Source of the DNA: Plasmodium relictum | Lineage: Eukaryota > Apicomplexa > Aconoidasida > Haemosporida > Plasmodiidae | Direction of reading: 5' to 3' | Assembly: GCF_900005765.1 (NCBI RefSeq) | Contig: NC_041692.1 | Location: 1,240,001-1,304,000, forward strand | DNA length: 64,000 bases | Shown: positions 34,166-46,348 of the stretch, one piece after another | How positions within the stretch are numbered: position 1 is the first letter of the stretch | How the letters are laid out: the number at the start of each line of letters is the position of its first letter | Notes under the pieces: model-generated | What the model saw: only the letters and a program-made list of their open reading frames with translations | Databases searched by the model: none | Told to the model about the DNA's origin: nothing | Program-made: the position numbers and the translations under genes

Positions 34166-36527
34166 TTTTCTTTTTACTCTCCTTTTTTATTTTATTATTA
34201 TTTTTTTTTTTTTTTATTTTATTTTTTTCTTTTTTATAGGTTATTATTTAAAGGTAAAATAAATTAATAAATTTAAATAAGAAAAAAAAAATGTAAAATA
34301 CAAAAAAAAAAATTTTATTTCCCCTTAATCTTGGTATACACATTTAGACCTCTAAAAAAAATTTTTTTTTAAAATAAGTGTATGCATTTCTTTAACTATA
34401 TACATATACTTTTCTTTAATTTTTTTTTTGTGAAATTTATTTATAAAAAACATAATATACTTTTGGATTAAAAAATTACCAGTAAATTTTTGAATACATG
34501 ATATATCTTAGTTTCCTAATTTTTTTTTATAAGCTATGTTTTTGTTTTTTTGTATGTTTTAGAAAAATCAGTTGAAAATTATTCTGATAAAATAAAGAAA
34601 TTTTCAATATTTTTTTTTAAAGCATATTTTATAAATTTAAATTTAAAAAATTTTTTTTTTTATTAATTGAAAAGTTACAACATATATCGCATTTTTAAAC
34701 ATTTTAATGACCAAGTTTAAAAAAAAAAAAAAAAAATTGAAGGTGTCTATGACCTCGCAAAAGCAGAATTATCTCAAAAATACTATCGACAAGCTAAAAT
34801 TATTTAGTATGAATTTTTTAATTTTTTTTTTTTTTTTTATTCTAAAAAAATAGCTATTTAATTTTTGTTCTGAAATATCAACTGTAATTTATTATTAAAG
34901 AGGGGAACATAATTTGAAAATTGATAACAAAGCATTTATTTCACATTTAATAAAATTACATACCTATAATTTGAACGACTTCAAAAAAAATAAAAAAATA
35001 TATTTATATATTTCGTTTATCTGTAAATCCTATTTACAAAACGCTTTTATAATAAACACAATATTAAAGTACTAAATAATTCTTTGTATCATAAGTCACA
35101 ACATTATATCTTATTTATATTCTTTAAATAATACTTTTTTTTTAATTGAGTTAAAAATAATGTGAACTTTTTTTTTAATTTATCGTAACTTAAAAATAGA
35201 ATCAATTATCTTTTAATTAAGGATAACTTACATTTATTATATAATAAATATTAGTTTTTTATTTATATTGGAAAGCATAAATTTGTTTTAAAATACAATA
35301 GTATTTTTTTTTTTTTAAGCAATGGTCATATTCTTTTTTTATTGACAAAAATTATTATAATTTAAATGTCACAATTTCATTTAAACTTAAGTTATATATT
35401 ATTTTTCATTAATAGAAACTATTATTACATTAGTTATAGAATGATATTGAAAAATTAAGATAATTATTCTAGAATTCTCATATAAGAAGTTTATGCTTTT
35501 TTGTGAAGAAATTATTTAATAAATAATAATGAAAAAGAAAAATTTATTCAATAAAAAAAACAATTAATTTTAACTGAAACTGTAAACTACAGAAATATAA
35601 TTTATAAGTACTTTTAAAATAACTAGCCTTTTTTTAATTATAGTTTTAAAAACAATTTTTTTATATAAACAAGTATATTAAAATAATTAAAAAGGAAAAT
35701 ATTCAATAACTAATCCTTGAAATATGTTTAAATTTATAAAAGAATACATAATTTATGTTTTTGCATTTGCTCAAGAATTCTATAAATATTTTTAAACTTT
35801 CTTTTATAAATAAAATATTTTGCTAGCAATATATTTGCTCATTTAAAATATTTTTTATAAAATAAATTTATTATTAATTAAAAAAATATTATTAAATAAA
35901 AATATCTACTTTTTCACATTCCATTATGTTTTAAGAGTTTATAGGGAAAAATAAATAAATAAAAAATAAAGCGTGGTAAATTTTTATAAGAATTATCATA
36001 TTAAAAAAAGGTTACTCATTAAAACTATTTATTAATTTAAAAAATTATTGACCAAAATATAAAAAATAATTTTTGAAACCATAAATTTTTAAAATAGTGA
36101 GAGGGTCACGTAAAAATGATAACTTAAAGTTATGAACATATAAAGTATTAATATCTTAATTATTAATTTAAACATGAAACAATATTATTTAAAATAGAAA
36201 TTAATAAGTAAATCAGTAATTTATATATAGTTTAATAAATTTTTAAGAACATTTAAAAAAGTATAATAAAAATTTTTATAAAATGCAAAATTTATTGAAT
36301 TTTATAAAAATAAAAAAAGCTTTCTATTTTATAAAAGCTGATGAAAAACAGAGTTGTAAAGAATATATGTTTATAATTTAAAAAAAAAAAATTGAAATTG
36401 AATTTTTTTTTTCTTTTGTGTTCTAATTCTTTTATAATTGAACAATTTATTAAATATATTGATATTTACATATATGTACATATGCATTTACTTTTGAAGA
36501 TATGTGCATGGATAAAATATATAAATC
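34166..36527. other. Divergent intergenic region CCCH / PRP17
   Basis: 2.36 kb serving as promoter region for both neighbours. Very AT-rich throughout except one isolated island at about 34739-34806, described separately. No other open frame, RNA gene or repeat of note. Confidence 0.6.
34739..34806. other. Isolated high-complexity island, unidentified
   Basis: About 68 bases with near-balanced composition sit between an A18 run and a T16 run, starkly unlike the surrounding DNA. Read on the plus strand, one frame is open for about 22 codons and has protein-like composition (EGVYDLAKAELSQKYYRQAK, then II and a stop). On the minus strand it ends in a long T run, as a Pol III transcript would. 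It also contains AGGT/ACCT and TGTC/GACA pairs. It could be an orphan exon, a small RNA, or an organelle DNA insertion. I cannot tell which. Confidence 0.4.
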
Positions 36528-38387
36528 ATGGATTTATTGAAAGAGTATGAAGAAGATAATGAAGAATTGGGAACGGGATATGAAAAAAAGTCAAGTGAAG
36601 AAAAATTCAATAATAATGATACAACAAAGGATACCAAAGAAATTCCAAATAATATGGATAAAAAAAGTAATGGGTTAAAAGAAGAAAATAATAAATTAAC
36701 AAATATATATTCCACAAATTTAATAAATTGTGCCCCCGATGTAAATATATTTGATTTAGAAATAAAAAATTATAAAGAAAAATTCCAAAATATAGAAAAA
36801 AAAATTATGTTTGATGATCCAGGTTTTCATAAAATACTGAGTAAGCCACAGCAAGGACCAAGCATAAATGAACATTATAACTTTTTAAAAAATGCAAATA
36901 AAAATCATTTTAATGGGAGTATAGAAACAACTTATTTGAATAAAAATGTATTTGATTTTCAGTATAATCAATTTAATGTAATGGGAATAACTGAAAATCC
37001 TTCATTAAGAAATTTTTATAAAAGTAATTATGAAAATTTTATAATATCAAAAAATTTTGATAATGATATAGAAAAGAAAGATGGGTTAACTTTAAAAAGA
37101 CATAACAAAAAGAGGGTAAAAGATAATAAATATGCGTCAGAAAAATATAAAAGTCCGTGGGAATGTAAGGAGGAAGACACAAAAGGAGATATGTTAAAAG
37201 ACAATAAAAAACAAAAAAATACAGAAAATAATGAAGAAATTAAAAAGGATAAAGATAAATCAAATATAACAAAAAAAAATATATTTATAAAATTAGAATC
37301 CTGCATATTAGAAGAGGCAATAAAAAAAAATGTAGTAAAAGAAAAAAATACTATATATGATGACAAAATAATTTCAACCTTGCATATAAATGAAGAGAAG
37401 GATAGTTATTTTAATACGTCATGGTTTGAATTACCATCAGAGCATAAAGAAAGAGACTTTATAATTGAAGAAAATTTTCCACCAAAAAAAGAAATTCACG
37501 AATACAAGGGACATAAAATGGGAGTACAAAAAATTAGATTTTTCCCCCAAAATGGAAATTTTATTTTGTCTGCTTCCTTAGATCATACATTAAAATTATG
37601 GGGTGTATATAAATCAAAAAATTGTATAAGAACATATAAAGGCCATTTTAAAGGAGTTAAAGATGTTCTATTTGACAAAGATGGTACAAATTTTTTAAGT
37701 TGCAGCTATGATAATAATGTAATTTACTGGGATACAGAATATGGAAAAATAAAAGGAGTTTATAGTCAAAAAAAGACACCATATTGTTTATGTTTAAATC
37801 ATGATGATCCAAATACGTTTTTAGTTGGTGGCGCTAATAATAAAATATGCCATTTTGATTTTAGAACTGGAAACATTGAATTAGAATATAATGAACATTT
37901 ACAAGCAATAAATACAATTACATTATGTGAAAATAATAAAAAATTGATCAGTACTTCTGATGATAAAAAAATTTTTATTTGGGAATATGGCTTACCAGTA
38001 GTGGTTAAATATATATCGGATGCTTCCATGTATTCAATAACATCGGTTTCTGTACATCCAAGTAATAATTTTTTTTTATGTCAATCTATGAATAATACGA
38101 TAACTGTCTACGAGGCAACAGGAAAATTTCGATTATTTTCGAGAAAGACTTTTAAGGGTCATCATAATATTGGTTACTCTATCAATGTTTCATGTAGTAA
38201 TGATGGAAAATATGTTATTAGTGGAGATAGTAATGGAAGTTTATTTATTTGGAATTGGAAAAAAATGTCAAATTTTAAAAATATCAAAGCACACAAAAAT
38301 GTGTGTATTGATTGTGCTTGGCATCCTTTTAAAACATCCATGTTGGCTACAGCTAGCTGGGATTCAACAATTAAATTATGGGAATAA
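36528..38387 (+). CDS. PRP17: Pre-mRNA splicing factor PRP17/CDC40 (WD40)
   Basis: Single exon, 619 aa, close to the human length. The N-terminal half contains the family's degenerate signatures, such as KPQQGPSINEHYNFLKN near 105 and FELPSEHKERDF with KEIHEYKGH just before the propeller. Residues about 324-619 make seven WD40 repeats, beginning HKMGVQKIRF with LSASLDHTLKLW and ending LATASWDSTIKLWE, as in CDC40. PRP17 joins the spliceosome around the second transesterification step. It sits in the window with CWF19-like, another late spliceosome protein, but they are not in an operon. Nuclear, no signal peptide. Confidence 0.95.
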   Translation: MDLLKEYEEDNEELGTGYEKKSSEEKFNNNDTTKDTKEIPNNMDKKSNGLKEENNKLTNIYSTNLINCAPDVNIFDLEIKNYKEKFQNIEKKIMFDDPGFHKILSKPQQGPSINEHYNFLKNANKNHFNGSIETTYLNKNVFDFQYNQFNVMGITENPSLRNFYKSNYENFIISKNFDNDIEKKDGLTLKRHNKKRVKDNKYASEKYKSPWECKEEDTKGDMLKDNKKQKNTENNEEIKKDKDKSNITKKNIFIKLESCILEEAIKKNVVKEKNTIYDDKIISTLHINEEKDSYFNTSWFELPSEHKERDFIIEENFPPKKEIHEYKGHKMGVQKIRFFPQNGNFILSASLDHTLKLWGVYKSKNCIRTYKGHFKGVKDVLFDKDGTNFLSCSYDNNVIYWDTEYGKIKGVYSQKKTPYCLCLNHDDPNTFLVGGANNKICHFDFRTGNIELEYNEHLQAINTITLCENNKKLISTSDDKKIFIWEYGLPVVVKYISDASMYSITSVSVHPSNNFFLCQSMNNTITVYEATGKFRLFSRKTFKGHHNIGYSINVSCSNDGKYVISGDSNGSLFIWNWKKMSNFKNIKAHKNVCIDCAWHPFKTSMLATASWDSTIKLWE

Positions 38388-39127
38388 AAAAAAACAAATT
38401 TCTTTTTTATTACGAGGTCATATTTTTTAAAGTATACATATTTATTATATATATATTTATTAAATTCTCAAATTCATTTTTTTAATGATATACAAACTGT
38501 ATTTTTTTTTTCTTTTTTTTTTGTTTTTGTTATAAAAACACATTTTAATAAATTTTATATACTTTAGATGTTAATTTTTTTCTTCAGTACAAAAATTAAT
38601 TTTTTTTGTATTACCTTTTATTAATTTTACATTTTCCTGTTCATATATCTATAGAATATTTGAACTCATTTTTTGTACATTTTTCTAGAAATTTTAACTT
38701 ATGATTATTTTATTTTATTTTTTTAAACTCTACAAGGAAAAAAAATTTAAGAATAGGGTTAATTTAATATTTAAAAAAAAACATCATAAAATAAAATAAT
38801 TTAAAATAAACTCAATATAATGAAAAAAAATTCATAAAAATGTAATATATATTGGAAAGTAAAAAAATAACAAGTCAAATTAAACAAAAAAAAAAAAAAA
38901 AAAAAGTAAAAATTATTTAAAAATTACAAGTATATAAATGTTGCACTACATAAATTCAGGTAACTTCAGAGATTTTTAAATCAAGAGAAATCTGTAAAAA
39001 AAAAAAAAAAAGAAAAAGACATAAGGATTTGTTGGGTTAAATTATTAAAAAATTTTAAATAAATTATATAATTTAAAATAAAACAAGTATTTTAAAATAA
39101 TAGTTCTACATAAATACTTTAATAATT
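38388..39127. other. Convergent intergenic region
   Basis: 740 bp between the PRP17 stop and the stop of the giant leftward gene. AT-rich with poly-A near 38884-38905. No feature recognised. Confidence 0.6.
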
Positions 39128-42100
39128 TCATATAGAATTTTTTTTTCCAAATATATTAGAATATGATAATATATATATATATATAGAAATATTACATTCA
39201 TTAAAAAAAGGATTCAAATAATTAAGAATATTTAAATTATCTGTACGTATTTGAACAAGTGTTGATTTTTTGTATATATAAAAAACTAACAATAAATGAT
39301 GTCTTGGAGGTAAAAATATTCCTATGAACTTCTTAATAACGTTATGATTTCTATTATTATTACAATTATTTTTATCTATTTTTTTTTTTTTCTTTTTCCT
39401 TTCTTTTTTTATTAAATAATAATATTTAGATAATGCTAAATAAAGTATTTTTCTGTAAATTTTTTTAAATAATTTGTATTTTTCTGTATTTAGATTCTTC
39501 AGTACAATATTTTTCCTAATTTTCTTCCTTTTCGTTATAATTGGCTTATGATTAATAAAACACTTAAAATTTGTCTTCTGATTTATAGAAGAATATTCTT
39601 TATTAAATATATTCAGATCACACCTTTTTTTAGTATTCTTTATTACCTTTATTTCTTTTTTAACTATATTTTCTTTATCTAAATTATTTGAATAATTATA
39701 AACACATATTATAAAATCAAATAATTCTTTTAAGTGTTTCGGTTTATAACATTTAAAAAATAATATTTTTCTTTTTTTCGACATTCTTTCTTTATGAATG
39801 TTTTTCTTAGAATATTTATTTGAATCAAAATCATTTGAATAAAGAGAGTAGTTATCAATAAAAAATTCATCAAATATTTCATGCTTTAATTTTTTTTTTA
39901 TATTGTTTCTTTTTATATAATAAGCACAATAATTATCATTCAAGTCATAGGTTTTTCCTATGTGCATATTATACTTTGATGAATTATAAATATTCCTATT
40001 TTTTATATTAGGATTTTCTTTAATTAAAAAAGGGTGTAATTTTTCATTGATTACTTGCACAATATGATGTGATAAACAATTTAAGTATTTAGCTGACTCG
40101 TACATTTTGCATATTTTATTATTCCATAAATCTTCAAAAATATATTTCCAATATTTGTAAGACGCTTTAAATGGTAAAAAAAAATCATTAAAATTAATTT
40201 TATATTTTCCTAAGAAGCTTTTAAAAGTTTTTTTTTTTCTATTTAGATAAACTACATATGCATAAAAATATGTTGTAATTAACAATTTTACATCTACTTT
40301 AATTAATAATTTATATTGATTCAAAATTTCTCTTTTTTTTTTTAAATTCAAATTCTCATTAATATTTTCTTTTTTTATATAGCAATTCAATCTTTTAAAA
40401 AAGTTCTTTTTTAATTTGTATAATATTTTATAGTTTTCTTTTTTAATTAAGTCTTTTTTTAAATATAAAAAATTATTACTGCTTATTTTATTTTTTATAT
40501 ATTCTTGTTTATTTATTCTATCGGTTTCTATTTTTTTATATTGATTTAATTCTTTTTTTTTTGTTTTATTTTTTTTTTTTGAATTTCGTGTTAAAGAGTA
40601 CATCATATTTTTAACTTTTGTTCCATAAAATATATAGCTATATGATACGAAATAAAATTTATTATTCTTTAACGCAAAAATTTTATTTCTTTTAAATACG
40701 TTATATAATTTTGCATTTCTATATACTTGTTTACCACAACTTTGAATTTTTATCCTTATTTTATTCTCATTTTTAAAAAATTTTTTTTTTTTTTCTCCAT
40801 TTTCTCTTTTTATATTATTCTTTATCTTACTTTTAGTGTTCCTATATAAATTTACATTATATCCTTCATTTATATTTTCAGTATTTACATTACAAAATTC
40901 TTCCCTAATGCTCCTAGAAAATTCAAAATTTGATTTTTTTCTATTGTAATTACCTTCAAAATTATCAACTTCATTAACATAAAGGTTATCAATTGTTTCC
41001 TTTTTATTCTTATTATAAGTACAATTTTTTTCAGTTTTAATAATAGTGGTCATATTTTCTTCTTTATTACAATTATTACCGCAACTATTAACATATGCAT
41101 CGTTGCTATTACCATTGTCTAAATCTTCATTATTATTTAGTTCTATATATGGAATATATACATTATGCATATTAATAAAATCAATTTTATGAACAAAGCA
41201 GATATTCAGACAAAACAATTTTTTATTATTAATTTTTTTTTTTTTTTTTTTTTTCTTTGGTGAATTATTTATATATTGTAAAAGAAACGGAAAATATATA
41301 TAATGATGATTATTAACAATAAAATTATAATAATTTTTTATATCATAAGATTTATCCTTATATATACTATAAAATAATTTAGAATTAAAATTATCATCAT
41401 TATAATACTTATTTAAAAAAAAATCGTCTTTATTTTTATTTTTTTTCTCTATTCCATAATTTTGAATATAAAAAATACTACAACCATTATCATTCAATGC
41501 TAGAATATTTTTTCTGTCTAATTTACAAAATTCTAACTTTATATAATTTGATTTAATATTCTTATACATAAATTTTAATTCGCTGCATTTTTTTTCATTT
41601 GTTGATTCATTTATTTCTTTTTTTATATAATCTTTAGAATTTGATATAGAACTATTTTTAGTTAAATCATAAGAATATGCTTTTTCACTTCTTAATTTAT
41701 TACACTCTAAAAAAGATATTTTATTTTCAATTATATTACTATAATAAATACTAATTTTATATAAATATGCATTTTTATTATCTTTAATATTATCTAAAAT
41801 ACACAACATATAATTATTATAAATATCGTGATGTTGCAATATTATTTTTAGAATTTTAATTACAATTATATAAATTTTTATTGAAAACTTATATTTTTTC
41901 AAAACATTATTTAATATTTTTGTAATCAAATGGACATTAGCATATCTTATTTTGACTAAATGAAATAAAAAAATCAAAAAATTCATTACTTTATACCTTG
42001 GATTTAAATTTTGTAAGTATTCTAATATAGCATTTTGAATAAAGTTAAATAATTTAATTTCTTTATTTGTATATAAATAATGTAAAATAAATAAAATTAT

Positions 42101-44035
42101 ATTCATTTTATTCATGTTAAATAGCAAAACATTAACTACTATAATTTTCAGCTCGTTTTTTAAATTATAGCATTTACAAAATTTCAATAAGTGATAAGAA
42201 AACATTAAAAAATTTTTATTATTTATGTGAATCTTATCTTTTGTAGAAAATGAAAAGATAATATCATCTTTATTTACGTAATCCTCCTCCACTAGGAAAT
42301 TAAATGAATTTTCGTTTAGATTTAAGAAACTATTATTTCCATTTATATCATAAAAATATAATTTGTTCTTACTTGTATATTTTCTCTTCTTTTTAATAAA
42401 ATTATTTATGAAATACTTTAAATTTCTTTTATCTATGTTATTTTTTTTTTCTTCATTGTCAAATAAAATTGATGAATAAATAGTACGCTTGTTATATTTG
42501 TATGTTCTTTTTTTTTCTCTATTATTTTCATGCATATATCCTAAAATATTATTAAGCTCAATAATATAATTATTTTTACGATTCTTAAAATATATTTTTT
42601 TACATTTCTTATGATTATCAGATTTATAAAAATCTTCTATATCTTTTTTAGATGATTTAATTTCTAAATAGACATATTTTTTAGAATTGCTATTTTTCTT
42701 TTCTATATTATAATAATTGTTTATTTTTTCTTTATTTAATAAATCAGTAGAAGCATTATTAAGAATATTTATAATAGAAACATTCTTTGATGAATATTCT
42801 GTTATTTCGTAATGATAATGTGTATACAAATTTTTGTATATATCTAATAAACTTATCGTTATATTTTTATTTTTTATTAATTTTAAAATAAAGTAATACT
42901 TAATAATAGCTAAATCTTTACAATCTAAAAAATTAGGAAAAAATTCTTTTATATCCTTTGCACATAAATTTACAATATATTTTTTCTCTAAAAAAAAAGA
43001 AAATATATATATTATATATATTTTACTAACATTTGTATAATGGTTGTTTTTAATAACCAGTAATACTTTCTCATACATTTCATTAATTACTTCTTTATCT
43101 AGATTTCCATATAATATATACATATATTTTAAACATAATAAAAAATGATAACTATTAGAATAAAAAAAATAATTATATTTTTTTAATAAAATAACAAAAT
43201 CACTTAAAAAATATATTAAATAAGAACCAAAATGAAAAATTAAGTCAATATTATTATTTAAAATGTTTCTTAATTTATCTCTTATTAAATTTTTACAATT
43301 TATGAATATTTTAAATAAGCACTCCTCTTTTCTTCTATTAGTATAGTTATCATTATTTACATTATTTTTAGAATTATCTTGAATTGTATTTGTTGTATTA
43401 TAAATTTGAAAAAAATATTCTAATGTATTTAGATTTATATAAAAGGGTAGTGTGATTAAACTACCGTAAAAATAATAATTTCTTATTCCTTCTAATATAT
43501 ACTTACTTTTTCTAAATTCTTGTAATTCTAATCTTATATAATTTTCATTTATAAAATTATTTATTTTATTTTCTATTTTTTTTATTTTATTTATACTTTT
43601 AAAGTTGTTTTTTTCTTCTGCTATATTTAAATTACTTTGGCCATGATATATATATGAAATATTTTTATTGTTATATATATCATCTGAAATTGATAAATTT
43701 TTATCATATTTTATATGTAAATTATCAATAATATGATATTCTATCAAAATATTTATGTAATTAAATAAAATAAAAAAATAAAGATACTCTAATGATTTGA
43801 TGACTATATCATCATTGTTATTATGTAATCTAATTTTTTTCATTTCTTCAATTAAAATAAATAAATCTAAGTTATTGTTTTTAAAATGTTCATTATTTGT
43901 ATTTATTAAATGGATTTCATAATAATTTTCTTTTCGTTGAAATTTGCAAATATTAGAAATGGTTTTATTGTATATATCCCCTAATAAAGATGACAAAATA
44001 CCTATAAAAAATTAGTATTTTAAGAATATTATTAC

Positions 44036-44066
<31 letters not shown>

Positions 44067-45682
44067 AAATAAATTAAAATTACTAATATAATAATAAAAA
44101 AGAAAAAGAAAATATATCCACATATGTATGTATAACCTTTATAAAAATTTTCAATTTCTAATAATGATAAAATAGAATAATATTTCAATATTTTAATATT
44201 AATAAATTGATGAAAATATAATTTTTTCGAATTTTTTTTTTTGCTTTTTTCGTAAACTTCAATTGAACCGCAGTTATAACATGGAAAATTAATATTTGTT
44301 TTATTATTTTCTTTTGAGTTTTTTTCTAAAAAACTTTTTAAAATATAGGTTCTTTTATTATCTAAATTATTTATTTTTGTTATGAACTTGTTTTCCAAAG
44401 TGTGTTTATTTAATATATAAGAATTTTCATTATTAAAATGGGATAAAATAGATGAGTTATCTAAATAAAAATACGAATTAACATTAAAATTGTTTAGAAC
44501 GTTTAAAAGAAATGATATGAATTTATACACCCACTGATATAAAGAAGAATTAAATAAATTAAAAAATAATATAATGTTTGTATAAAGAAATAATAGGTGT
44601 ATTTTTATTATTATATTAGCTGATAAAGCTTGGAATTTTATATTAGCTATATTTAAATCATTATTCGGAAATAAATTAATAGGTATGTAAGAATGCTTAT
44701 TAATGAAATTATTATTTATTATCAAACGTAATTTCTTTTTCTTATACATATATAATTTTCTAATTTTTTCTTTAGTAACAATATTATACTCAATATATTC
44801 TTCATTATTTTTGGCAATTTCCTTTTTTCTTTTATCTTTATTTTTAAATGATACACTATTTTCATCTTTATTTCCTTTTATATATTTTATATCATTGTTA
44901 CTTAATTTCATATATCTTATATTTGAATTACCATCACTTATAGATGAAGAACTCATGCAATCACTTAAAGTTGATAACTCATCTTTATCGTCCTTATCTA
45001 ATAAATTAAAATTTTGTTTATGATACTGTATTACTGATTCATATAAATATAAATATTTTTTTTTTCTTATTAATAAATTAATATTTTTATTAGTTTTGCT
45101 ATATACTTTTATAATATCAGTAAAGAATTTTTTAAAAGTATAATTTATATATCTCTTCAAAAAATACTTTTGATAATCTTCATTATTTTTAAATATATAA
45201 CTCAAATGGAATATACTTAAATATATATTTTTATCTTCTATGTATATGAAAATATCGTTAATATAGTTATTTAAACTGTGTATGTCAACAAAATTAACAA
45301 ATGACTCATTTGTTTTTTTTTCTGCATCTTTCTTTTTTTGGTTACATCTTTTTAATTTATTGCTATTTAAATTGTTATCTCCATTTTTCTTAAATTTATA
45401 ATATACACCTTCATTGTTTAATATTAAATCAATTATAAATAATAATTTTTGAATGTTTTCAAAAGACAATATAAAAATATTGTTTGAGATAAAATCAATA
45501 TTTTTTAAAATAATTGAATTAATGATTTTATTGTTAGCATACCTATTATTTAATTCAATGTTAACAATTATCAGAGATAATATATTATAAATAATAATTT
45601 CAAAAAATTCATCATCTAGTTTATCTCTTTTTTTTGTTTTATTCTTTTTTAGAATTCTATTAATTTTTTTATTACTTTCCAT
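39128..45682 (-). CDS. Giant two-exon helical-repeat protein, unknown (possibly adaptin-like)
   Basis: Hand-spliced: exon 1 44137-45682, intron 44002-44136 (135 bp, GT-AG, phase 1), exon 2 39128-44001, giving 2139 aa. Without splicing, exon 1 would run into a short I/Y/F-rich tail that is clearly intron, and exon 2 has no ATG of its own near its 5' end. The protein is Lys/Asn/Ile rich. Several stretches, for example about residues 700-860 and 1110-1310, are runs of amphipathic helices as in HEAT/armadillo solenoids. Charged inserts and poly-Lys separate them. The extreme C-terminus (FLPPRHHLLLVFYIYKK, then QIRTDNLNILNYL) looks like a small beta-rich ear domain. A solenoid plus ear suggests an adaptin-type beta subunit (AP-5-like), but that is a weak inference. 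No signal peptide. It shares a 666-bp divergent promoter region with the myosin-like gene. Confidence 0.75.
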
Positions 45683-46348
45683 TTTTTTTTTTTAATTTTT
45701 TTTTCATTTTTTTTATTATTTTTTTTCATTTTTAATATACTTTTTTTTTTTTTTTTTTTGTCAAATTTTAATGAAAGAAATAAAAAGATAATGTATATTT
45801 AGTATATATATAATTTTATAAATATATTTCGTATAAAATATATATAAATGTATGCGTATATTTTTTTTTTTTTTTGTATCGTTCTGTTAATATAAAATAA
45901 ATTTCCACGTAGTTGATATTACTCTTTTTTATTTATCTTTTTTTTTTTTAATATCTTTTTAGTAAAAAAATATTTAAAATTTTATATTGATTTTTAGTTT
46001 TTTTTTTTTTTAGCAATAATTTTAAACTTAATACTATTTTTATTTTATTTTTTTTGTATTTTTCTATTAAATGTGTATTTTAATTTTACTATTATTTATT
46101 GTATTATACATACATATATATATATAAGTACATATGTGTACTTATTAAATCCGAAGATCTAATAATATATTTTTAAATTTCTTTTCTTTTCTTTTCTTTT
46201 CTAAGAATTACTACTATGTTTTTAAATGTGTAATTCCATTTTTTTTTTTTGGTTTTTTTTTGAGTTTCTATTTCAGTATATTTTATTTAGTTAAAATTCT
46301 TTATCTAAATACCAATGAGTATTTATATATACAAATGACTTAATAAAT
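45683..46348. promoter_or_regulatory. Divergent promoter region
   Basis: 666 bp between two head-to-head genes, so it must hold both promoters. It contains long poly-T tracts, a TA run near 46110-46125 and a TTTTC repeat near 46182-46202. No specific factor motif was recognised. Confidence 0.5.

Noticed and set aside
44002-44136. Hydrophobic C-terminal tail on the first ORF of the giant leftward gene
   Set aside because: It is intron sequence read through; splicing at 44136/44002 restores a continuous frame with the next exon.
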